A DNA stretch of 7,837 bases from an uncultured Rhodospirillales bacterium (GTDB taxonomy: Bacteria > Pseudomonadota > Alphaproteobacteria > Acetobacterales > Acetobacteraceae), in NCBI GenBank assembly GCA_903932545.1, contig CAIZGT010000456.1:1-7837 (forward strand). Reading direction: 5' to 3'. The position numbers were made by a program, and so were the translations under genes. Below are positions 1-4,835 of this stretch, piece after piece. The notes under the pieces are model-generated. The model saw only the letters and a list, made by a program, of their open reading frames with translations. It ran no database searches and was not told where the DNA came from. How positions within the stretch are numbered: the stretch's first letter is position 1; the number at the start of each line of letters is the position of its first letter.

Positions 1-429
1 CTCGTTGTTGGCGAGCATCAAACACACCAGCGCGGGTGGCCCATCGAGCAAATGCCGCAACGCGTCCAGATCGGCCACACCCTGCACATCCACCGGCAAC
101 ACTGCCGCGCCAAACGCCGCCGCACGCACCGCATCATGCTCGGTTGCCCCCATAATCAGCCGCCGCCCCCCGCCCAGCGCGTGGCCCAGCGCATGGATCC
201 CCAGCGCATCCGCCTCAGTGCCGCCCGAGGTGAACACAATGTCTGCAGCCGCCACATTGAACCGCCCCGCAAGCGCCTCTCTGGCGCTCTCCAACACCAT
301 CCGCGCCGCCCGACCATTGGCGTGGATCGACGACGGATTGCCACCCAACTCCGCCGCCGCAATCAGCGCCGCGCGGGCTTCAGGGCGGAGCGCATCCGAA
401 GCGTTGGCATCAAAATAGACCCGCATCAT
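1..429 (-). CDS. Cysteine desulfurase, NifS/IscS family (class V aminotransferase), 3' end outside window
   Basis: PLP enzyme of the cytosol that removes sulfur from L-cysteine as an enzyme persulfide, giving alanine and sulfur for Fe-S clusters or thiolated cofactors. The 143 visible residues are the N-terminal part. They show YFDANAS near residue 5 (family YLDNxAT), NPSSIHANGR at 31-40, the cofactor-phosphate segment FTSGGTEAD at 66-74, ATEHDAV at 95-101 with H98 matching the PLP-stacking histidine of IscS, and LANNE at the window edge. The PLP lysine and the catalytic cysteine loop lie beyond the left edge, so group I (IscS/NifS) versus group II (SufS) cannot be finally decided; the motifs favour group I. 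The ATG at 429 overlaps the cysE stop as ATGA, and a second in-frame ATG follows at once (426). The overlap indicates translational coupling to cysE and a shared transcript. Confidence 0.93.
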   Translation of the reverse strand, partial: MMRVYFDANASDALRPEARAALIAAAELGGNPSSIHANGRAARMVLESAREALAGRFNVAAADIVFTSGGTEADALGIHALGHALGGGRRLIMGATEHDAVRAAAFGAAVLPVDVQGVADLDALRHLLDGPPALVCLMLANNE

Positions 430-1091
430 TCGCCCGCAGGCATCCGCGCCAGCCGTGCCACACGCGCTTCAAGCGCCACAAATTCAGCGCGCATCAGATC
501 AAACTCATGCAGCAACGGGTCAAGATCGCAATCTGTCGGCGTGCCATACGCATCAAATCGTGGCTTGCGGCCCAGGCGCTGCTCCACCGGACGGGCAGGA
601 ATGCCCACCACCGTGCTGTTGGCCGCCACCGCCTTGATCACCACCGCATTCGCCCCCACCCGCGCATTGTCGCCAATGGTGATGCCGCCCAAAATCTTCG
701 CGCCCGCGCCCACAATCACGCCGTTGCCCAACGTCGGGTGCCGCTTGCCGCGCGCCGAACTGGTGCCGCCAAGGGTGACTTGGTGATAAAGATACACATC
801 ATCCCCAATCTCTGCCGTCTCCCCGATCACCACGCCCATGCCGTGATCGATGATCAACCGCTTGCCAATCGTCGCCGCCGGATGAATTTCAATGCCGGTG
901 AGAAAGCGCCCGATATGCGCCAGAAATCGCGCCGGTAGCGTAAAGTCGCGCTGCCACAGATGATGCGCCATCCGGTGCCAGATCAGCGCGTGCAAGCCCG
1001 GATAGCACAACAGCACTTCCAGCGCGGATCGCGCAGCCGGATCGCGTTCACGATAAGCCCGGATCGTCTCGCGCAAAAATGTGAAGCTCAT
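426..1091 (-). CDS. cysE: Serine O-acetyltransferase CysE (short, EpsC/NifP-like form)
   Basis: Transfers acetyl from acetyl-CoA to L-serine to give O-acetylserine, the first committed step of cysteine synthesis. The 221-residue protein lacks the long N-terminal domain of enterobacterial CysE. An N-terminal helical part ends near residue 65; the left-handed beta-helix of hexapeptide repeats follows (IHPAATIGKRL, DHGMGVVIGE, VTLGGT, GVIVGAGAKILGGITIGDNA). Visible active-site positions are E68 in GIEIHPAA (Asp143 in E. coli, Glu in many short forms), H83 in IDHG (E. coli His158) and H118 in GKRHP (E. coli His193). The spacing E68-H83 is 15 residues, as in E. coli. A charged, probably helical tail (about 186-221) follows the helix. 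The ATG at 1091 has only a weak ACGGAA upstream as ribosome site. The gene heads a minus-strand unit with the cysteine desulfurase, suggesting that cysteine is made and used for sulfur transfer in one operon. Confidence 0.95.
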   Translation of the reverse strand: MSFTFLRETIRAYRERDPAARSALEVLLCYPGLHALIWHRMAHHLWQRDFTLPARFLAHIGRFLTGIEIHPAATIGKRLIIDHGMGVVIGETAEIGDDVYLYHQVTLGGTSSARGKRHPTLGNGVIVGAGAKILGGITIGDNARVGANAVVIKAVAANSTVVGIPARPVEQRLGRKPRFDAYGTPTDCDLDPLLHEFDLMRAEFVALEARVARLARMPAGE

Positions 1092-1447
1092 GCGACATTT
1101 CCGTTCTCAAGTTCAATTGTTCCGCGTTATCATCATCATGCGAACACGCTTCGTCTCATGTGGGGCGGCAAACACTGTGTTAAAATAGCAGGATGCGCTG
1201 TGGAAAGTTGTGTTCATTCCGCCAATCACCAATCTGCGCAACGACATGCAAGACGCGCAGGGCTGATAGTTTCCGCTTGCTAAAGATGCTCGGTTGGTCG
1301 CACCAAGAGCGCCCGTCGGTGCCTATCACGCGGGCGTTACGTTGGGGATCATGCCGCGGATGCGGGTGACCGCAGCGTGTCTGGTTCCAGAGGGTCATAA
1401 GCCCGGCCCGTAAAGCCGCGGCGAACAGGAAACGGATTTCGGATCGA
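1092..1447. other. Divergent intergenic region between cysE and the hydrolase gene
   Basis: This 356-bp stretch holds the promoters for both diverging genes, but I see no convincing -35/-10 pair on either strand. The half near cysE is richer in A+T. Structures seen: three GTTC tetramers repeated every 8 bases (1103-1122), a perfect 11-base palindrome AACACTGTGTT (1171-1181), a stem 1308-1316 with 1330-1338 (core CGCCCG/CGGGCG plus wobbles, 13-base loop), and a short stem TGCGG/CCGCA closed by a GTGA tetraloop (1361-1374). The two stems would lie in the mRNA leader of the hydrolase gene if transcription starts far upstream. A 93-codon open frame on the minus strand (1180-1461) overlaps the hydrolase start, resembles nothing I know and is probably not a gene. 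Confidence 0.6.
1171..1181. promoter_or_regulatory. Perfect short palindrome, possible operator
   Basis: AACAC-T-GTGTT is an exact inverted repeat with 5-bp arms in the A+T-richer part of the divergent region, 80 bp upstream of the cysE start. It is immediately followed by TAAAAT. The position would suit a regulator acting on either divergent gene. It is short enough to occur by chance, and I cannot assign it to a known regulator. Confidence 0.2.
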
Positions 1448-2113
1448 ATGCCAGAGGTCATGTTTGCCGGTCCAGACGGCCGGTTGGAAGGGCGCTACCA
1501 CCATTCCAAAGAGAGCGGCGCACCCCTCGCGCTCGTTCTACATCCCCACCCGCTACACGGTGGAACGATGAACAACCGCATCACCTTCACCATGTTCGAG
1601 GCCTATAAGCGCCTCGGCTTCTCGGTGATGCGCTTCAACTTTCGCGGCGTTGGCCGCAGCCAAGGCCGTTATGACGGCGGCATTGGCGAAATCGGAGACG
1701 CGGCAGCGGCTCTGGATTGGATGCAAGCCGTCAACCCGAATTCTGGGGGTCTGTGGATTGCGGGCTATTCGTTCGGCGCATTTATCGGCATGCAATTGTT
1801 GATGCGCCGTCCGGAAATCTCGGGCTGGGTCAGCGTTGCTCCGCCAGCCAATCACTATGATTTCGGCTTCCTCGCCCCTTGCCCATGCGGCGGCCTGCTG
1901 CTGCATGGTGACAATGACGAGCTGGTGCCTGAGCCCGCCGTGCGCAAATTGGTGGACAAGCTCAACACCCAGAAAAACGTGCAGGTTGATTACCGCATCC
2001 TGCCCGGTGCCGATCACGTCATGGCCAACCAAGCCGAAGACGTGGCCAGCGCGTTGGAAGATCATGTCACCCGCATGATCGCCCGCCGCACGATGGCGCT
2101 GGCCGCCGATTGA
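1448..2113 (+). CDS. Alpha/beta-hydrolase family protein (COG2945-like), conserved in alphaproteobacteria
   Basis: A 221-residue soluble alpha/beta-hydrolase with an apparently complete catalytic set: nucleophile elbow GYSFG with Ser108, acid Asp157 in HGDNDELVP, and His190 in GADHVM. HPHPLHGGTMNN (32-43) carries the usual oxyanion-hole region, and FNFRGVGRSQG (64-73) is the conserved strand-turn before the nucleophile. There is no signal peptide, so it should be cytosolic. The start at 1448 gives MPEVMFAGPDGRLEGRYH, which matches the N-terminus I recall for the family; the in-frame ATG at 1460 would cut this off. The ribosome site is weak. The substrate is unknown. From memory, relatives of this hydrolase often sit beside cysteine desulfurase/suf genes in alphaproteobacteria, which fits its divergent position next to cysE. 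A strong hairpin begins 12 bases after the stop. Confidence 0.88.
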   Translation: MPEVMFAGPDGRLEGRYHHSKESGAPLALVLHPHPLHGGTMNNRITFTMFEAYKRLGFSVMRFNFRGVGRSQGRYDGGIGEIGDAAAALDWMQAVNPNSGGLWIAGYSFGAFIGMQLLMRRPEISGWVSVAPPANHYDFGFLAPCPCGGLLLHGDNDELVPEPAVRKLVDKLNTQKNVQVDYRILPGADHVMANQAEDVASALEDHVTRMIARRTMALAAD

Positions 2114-2125
2114 TCGCCCCATCTG

Positions 2126-2164
2126 TCACATCCCTCTCGCACCACTATCGCGAGACGGATGTGA
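2126..2164 (+). terminator. Strong hairpin after the hydrolase gene, probable terminator or mRNA 3' end
   Basis: Arms TCACATCC-c-TCTCGC (2126-2140) and GCGAGA-c-GGATGTGA (2150-2164) pair over 14 bp with one C-C mismatch around a 9-base loop. It begins 12 bases past the hydrolase TGA. No T tract follows on either strand, so it is not a textbook intrinsic terminator. It may act with Rho or protect the 3' end of the transcript. Confidence 0.55.
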
Positions 2165-2209
2165 GATGAAAACTACGTAAAACCCCCTCTGGCGCGCGTG
2201 GCCGTAAAC

Positions 2210-2226
2210 CGTGATTTTGCATCACG
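2210..2226. promoter_or_regulatory. Inverted repeat CGTGAT-N5-ATCACG upstream of the 2255 gene
   Basis: Perfect 6-bp arms separated by TTTGC. It lies 28 bp upstream of the GTG start at 2255, within sequence that the longer reading frame would treat as coding. The GTGA/TCAC halves recall CRP/FNR-family sites, but the spacing is one base longer than either the CRP (GTGA-N6-TCAC) or FNR (TTGAT-N4-ATCAA) consensus, so no regulator is assigned. It could be an operator or a short leader hairpin. Confidence 0.3.
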
Positions 2227-2244
2227 AGAGACCGTCAAACCGCC

Positions 2245-2249
2245 GAGGG
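2245..2249 (+). promoter_or_regulatory. Ribosome binding site that fixes the start at GTG 2255
   Basis: GAGGG lies 5 to 6 bases ahead of GTG 2255, a near-ideal Shine-Dalgarno distance. The longer in-frame start GTG 2198 has only pyrimidine- and GC-rich sequence before it and no purine-rich site. Confidence 0.6.
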
Positions 2250-2254
2250 CTGTA

Positions 2255-3097
2255 GTGCGTATTCTGCTAACAACGTCATTTCACGAGCATTTATCCGCCC
2301 TGACCGGCTTTCACCTGAACTGGCGCGCGGCGCTGTCCGGGCGCATGACCACGATTGCGCATCTGTCAGCCAGCACGCGCGACCAAATGCTGTTAGACGC
2401 CGCCGAGGAAGGCGCGCTGCCCTCCGCCGAGGGGCTGATCGTCAATCCGATGTCCATCCCCACCCGCTTCGGCTCCGCTTTGCCGATGCTGATCCACAAC
2501 CGGATGGTCGCCAAGCGCCTGGGGCTGGAGGCCAGCCATATCTGCCTCGCCTCTCCCTATCTCTATGCGTTCGAGTCCGGGCTGGATCAAATCATCGCCC
2601 AAGCCGATTGCGGCCTGCCCGCTGTCACCTATGGCCTACACAGTCATTGGTTCTGGCACCAACATGCTAGCGCGGACCCGCAATTGGCCGCTCTGGTGGC
2701 GCATTGTAAGGCAGAGATCACCATCGGCAGGGCCGATGGCGTGTTCTTGCCCATCGCATTGTTCGATGAAATGCTCGCGTTGCTCTACCGATTTTACACG
2801 CCCGCGCAATTGGCACAGCCGCAGGTGATTTATCCGCTGGAAGAAATCATCTTCCCCACAATTTTGCCCGCCTTGCTCGGACGCGGCGCAAAAATCGTCC
2901 CAACACGCGCGCGGGTGTGGGAAAACAACGACCCACCCAACGCGGCCAAAATTCAGGATGCGATCAAGTCGGGCAACTGGGCGAGCGGCAAGCGGGTTTC
3001 CCAACAGCGCAACAACCCGGCACGCCACGCGGTACTGGCCCATCTGCCGGGGCCAGAGATCATGTCACGCTATGAACCCCTACGACCTGCCGCCTAA
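2255..3097 (+). CDS. Uncharacterised protein, possibly Core-2/GT14-like glycosyltransferase
   Basis: With the GTG at 2255 the product is 280 residues and starts MRILLTTSFHEHL; GTG 2198 would give 299. No signal peptide or clear membrane segment is seen. Ordered motifs in 280-residue numbering: FHLNW at 19-23, a possible beta-alpha unit ending IAHLSAS at 34-40, NPMSIPTRFGSALPMLIHNR at 64-83, LASPYLYAFESGLD at 98-111, YPLEEIIFPT at 193-202 with the acidic pair E196/E197, a VW near 221-222, and KRVSQQRNNPAR at 246-257. The pattern NP..(I/L)PT, then HxN, then YPxEExxxPT, then a late KRV...R recalls poorly described bacterial Core-2/I-branching (GT14-like) glycosyltransferase relatives. In that reading the EE segment would lie at the active site. 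This is memory-based and weak. The gene stands alone between a terminator-like hairpin and a convergent lipoprotein gene, so context gives no pathway. Confidence 0.75.
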   Translation: MRILLTTSFHEHLSALTGFHLNWRAALSGRMTTIAHLSASTRDQMLLDAAEEGALPSAEGLIVNPMSIPTRFGSALPMLIHNRMVAKRLGLEASHICLASPYLYAFESGLDQIIAQADCGLPAVTYGLHSHWFWHQHASADPQLAALVAHCKAEITIGRADGVFLPIALFDEMLALLYRFYTPAQLAQPQVIYPLEEIIFPTILPALLGRGAKIVPTRARVWENNDPPNAAKIQDAIKSGNWASGKRVSQQRNNPARHAVLAHLPGPEIMSRYEPLRPAA

Positions 3098-3127
3098 AAC
3101 CGCCCCACCGTCTTCAACTTCAGACAA

Positions 3128-3361
3128 TCACTGCGCCGATTCAGCGTCGCGGAAACCATAATATTGCAGCTCGTCAATGCAGGTATAGGCTTGGCGCGTC
3201 ACGCCCACCGGGCTGAGGCTGGTGGTCACGGGGGAATCCAGAATGCAGCTCACTTGAACGCCAGTACGCGGATCAATCATCACCAGTTCCTGCTGCTTGG
3301 TGCAGCCTGCCGAACCGAGCGCCAGAGCCAGGGCAAGCGTCGCAAACGTGAATTTCAACAT
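3128..3361 (-). CDS. Small putative lipoprotein or exported protein, function unknown
   Basis: A 77-residue product with a short basic start (MLKF), an alanine/leucine-rich hydrophobic stretch (6-15) and GSAGC with Cys20 as the likely lipidated residue. The lipobox is imperfect because position -3 is Ser rather than Leu/Val/Ile. The mature part is small and soluble, with Cys39 and Cys61 available for a disulfide in the periplasm; it contains MIDPRTGVQVSC and YTCIDELQYYGF. GGAG about 10 bases before the ATG supports the start. The gene converges on the 2255 gene with 30 bp between the stops and diverges from the efflux operon. I do not recognise a named family. The signal sequence, the ribosome site and the lack of competing genes make it likely real. 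Confidence 0.72.
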   Translation of the reverse strand: MLKFTFATLALALALGSAGCTKQQELVMIDPRTGVQVSCILDSPVTTSLSPVGVTRQAYTCIDELQYYGFRDAESAQ

Positions 3362-3447
3362 TCTAACTCGTCTCCAGCATCAGGTTCGCGGTAAAATTTG
3401 CCCGGCGTATCACAAAATCGCGCCACACATCAGCCTTATACTAACAG

Positions 3448-3463
3448 ATTCGTCGAAACGAAT
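3448..3463. promoter_or_regulatory. Inverted repeat ATTCGT-N4-ACGAAT, possible operator
   Basis: Perfect 6-bp arms around CGAA. It is the first of three inverted repeats spaced regularly upstream of the efflux operon. Palindromic sites of this size are typical of TetR- or MarR-type repressors of RND pumps, but no regulator gene is visible in the window. Confidence 0.35.
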
Positions 3464-3501
3464 ACGCCTGCATCGCTTCGTCTCGCGAATTTTATGCCGC
3501 A

Positions 3502-3519
3502 TTGCGATATCTTTCGCAA
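3502..3519. promoter_or_regulatory. Inverted repeat TTGCGA-N6-TCGCAA, possible operator
   Basis: Perfect 6-bp arms around TATCTT, 168 bp upstream of the adaptor start. A weaker repeat TTCG-N5-CGAA (3477-3489) lies between this one and 3448-3463, and the three centres are about 27.5 bp apart. The regulator is unknown. Confidence 0.35.
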
Positions 3520-3594
3520 AGCGGGCGCAATTGATCCGCTATAGCAATATCAGTCCAGGCATATTGGGGCAACCACCACCGTCCCATATTCAAA

Positions 3595-3624
3595 TCGAAA
3601 CAGGTGAAATACATTTTGTATATT
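3595..3624 (+). promoter_or_regulatory. Tentative sigma70-like promoter for the efflux operon
   Basis: TCGAAA (3595-3600, 4 of 6 to TTGACA) and TATATT (3619-3624, 5 of 6 to TATAAT) are 18 bp apart. This would give a leader of roughly 55 bases before the adaptor ATG. It is the best pair seen by eye, but the -35 is poor. Confidence 0.25.
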
Positions 3625-3671
3625 GCCTCTTGTGCATTCAGATGGTTCCACCTTTTGTAATGAAGTCGGGC

Positions 3672-3678
3672 GGAGGGG
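3672..3678 (+). promoter_or_regulatory. Ribosome binding site that fixes the adaptor start at ATG 3687
   Basis: GGAGGGG lies 8 to 10 bases before ATG 3687. The earlier in-frame ATG 3660 has only pyrimidine-rich sequence ahead of it, and the frame's first ATG (3297) lies inside the divergent lipoprotein gene. Confidence 0.65.
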
Positions 3679-3686
3679 TTTTCGAT

Positions 3687-4805
3687 ATGCATGTTCAACG
3701 GTTGACCATGGGTCTTGCGGCGCTTGCCGTATCTACAGCGTTGAATTCGCCAAGCTTTGCACAGCCGGCACCGTCCGAAGCGCCTGGCATCCCGGTAACT
3801 GTTGCCAAGCCGCAACACCAGGATGTTCCTGTATTTTTGAGCGGTTTGGGCGTGGTTTCCGCCACCAATACCGTCGTCTTGCATCCCCGTGTTGATGGCA
3901 CTCTTGATAAGGTGGCCTTCACCGAGGGCGATATCGTCAAAGCGGGCGACGTTATTGCCCAATTGGATGCCCGCCCGTATCAAGCCACGCTCGATCAGGC
4001 CAACGCGAAAAAATCCGCCGATCTGGTCACGCTCGCCAACGCCAAGCGCGATCTGGCGCGTTATGCCGATCTCGCCAAAAACCACTATGCCGCGCAGCAG
4101 CAGGTCGATACCCAGCTTTCGCTGGTCAACCAACTCGATGCCGCAATCAAGGGTGATGATGCAACCATCGCCGCCGCCCAGCTCAATCTCGATTTCTGCC
4201 GCATCACCGCCCCCTTCACCGGCCGCGTCGGATTGCGCCTCACCGACGCGGGCAATTTCATCCGCTCGGCCGATGCCACAAATACAGGCATCGTCACGCT
4301 GAGCCAAATTCAGCCAATCAGCGTCACCTTCTCCCTGCCACAGGACCAACTCCCCGCCGTGATCGCCGCGATGGCGGTGGCCAAACCCAAAGTGGTGGCT
4401 GCCAAATCGGATGACACCGTGAAACTAGATGAGGGGGTGGTGATCACCGTCGATAACAGTATCGACGCCTCCACCGGCACCATCAAAGTCAAGGCAACCT
4501 TCCCCAACCAGGCGCTCACGCTCTGGCCCGGCCAATTTGTCAACGCAAGGCTGGAGCTTGACCCCAAACGCAACGCCCTCACCCTGCCAACCAGCTCTAT
4601 CCAACGCGGCCCGAACGGGTTGTTCGTCTATGTCGTCAAGCCCGACAACACCGTGGCGGTCACTGCGGTGAAGCTGAGCTTGGACAATGGGTCCGTGGCG
4701 GTCATCGAGTCTGGTATCACCGAGGCCGATACCGTCGTCATGACCGGCCAATCCCGCCTTCGCCCCGGCGCTCGCGTGGCACCATCCGCCGCTGCCGCCA
4801 GCTGA
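3687..4805 (+). CDS. mdtA: RND efflux periplasmic adaptor (membrane fusion protein), MdtA-like
   Basis: Periplasmic subunit that links an RND pump to an outer-membrane channel. The product is 372 residues. A signal peptide (1-25) ends SPSFA before Q26, with no lipid-acceptor cysteine, so it is probably a soluble or loosely bound form. Domains in order: first half of the lipoyl/barrel-sandwich domain at about 62-95 (VDGTLDKVAFTEGDIVKAGD), alpha-helical hairpin at about 96-170 (QATLDQANAKKSADL, AKRDLARYADLAKNHYAAQQ), second lipoyl half ITAPFTGRVG at 173-182, beta-barrel from about 210 (ISVTFSLPQDQL), STGTIKVKATFPN at 262-274, LWPGQFVNARLEL at 279-291, and the membrane-proximal domain to about 365. 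Length and motifs agree with E. coli MdtA as I recall it. The start at 3687 is chosen from the ribosome site and signal peptide. It is followed after 30 bp by its transporter and is very probably cotranscribed with it. Confidence 0.93.
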   Translation: MHVQRLTMGLAALAVSTALNSPSFAQPAPSEAPGIPVTVAKPQHQDVPVFLSGLGVVSATNTVVLHPRVDGTLDKVAFTEGDIVKAGDVIAQLDARPYQATLDQANAKKSADLVTLANAKRDLARYADLAKNHYAAQQQVDTQLSLVNQLDAAIKGDDATIAAAQLNLDFCRITAPFTGRVGLRLTDAGNFIRSADATNTGIVTLSQIQPISVTFSLPQDQLPAVIAAMAVAKPKVVAAKSDDTVKLDEGVVITVDNSIDASTGTIKVKATFPNQALTLWPGQFVNARLELDPKRNALTLPTSSIQRGPNGLFVYVVKPDNTVAVTAVKLSLDNGSVAVIESGITEADTVVMTGQSRLRPGARVAPSAAAAS

Positions 4806-4835
4806 TCGCAAAACCATTTTATCGGAACGACCGGC

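Larger units (their letters stand above)
3362..3686. other. Regulatory intergenic region between the lipoprotein gene and the efflux operon
   Basis: A 325-bp stretch visibly richer in A+T than its neighbours. The efflux adaptor frame is open through part of it (from 3297), but the composition, the missing ribosome sites and the position of the signal peptide argue that this part is untranslated. It contains three inverted repeats (3448-3519), a tentative promoter (3595-3624) and the adaptor ribosome site (3672-3678). It should also hold the promoter of the divergent lipoprotein gene, which I cannot place. Confidence 0.6.

Noticed and set aside
52..786. 244-codon plus-strand open frame across cysteine desulfurase and cysE
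   Set aside because: Arginine/histidine/proline-rich translation antisense to two clearly recognisable enzymes; a GC-rich shadow frame.
1180..1461. 93-codon minus-strand open frame between cysE and the hydrolase
   Set aside because: It overlaps the hydrolase start, has no recognisable motif, and its composition does not resemble an expressed protein. More likely noncoding leader/promoter sequence.
1553..2122. 189-codon minus-strand open frame across the hydrolase gene
   Set aside because: Antisense to a hydrolase with an intact catalytic set; no independent motif or ribosome site.
3098..3127. Bidirectional terminator between the convergent 2255 gene and the lipoprotein gene
   Set aside because: No inverted repeat of useful length is visible in these 30 bases.
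3561..3590. TTGGGG ... CATATT as an alternative promoter for the efflux operon
   Set aside because: The spacer is only 15 bp and the -35 is poor, so it is less convincing than the 3595-3624 pair, which is itself weak.
3297..3686. N-terminal extension of the efflux adaptor back to ATG 3297
   Set aside because: It would overlap the lipoprotein gene and run through A+T-rich noncoding sequence, and would place the signal peptide internally. The Shine-Dalgarno at 3672-3678 points to ATG 3687.
3492..4349. 285-codon minus-strand open frame across the adaptor gene
   Set aside because: Antisense to a recognisable MdtA-like protein, with no family motifs; a shadow frame.
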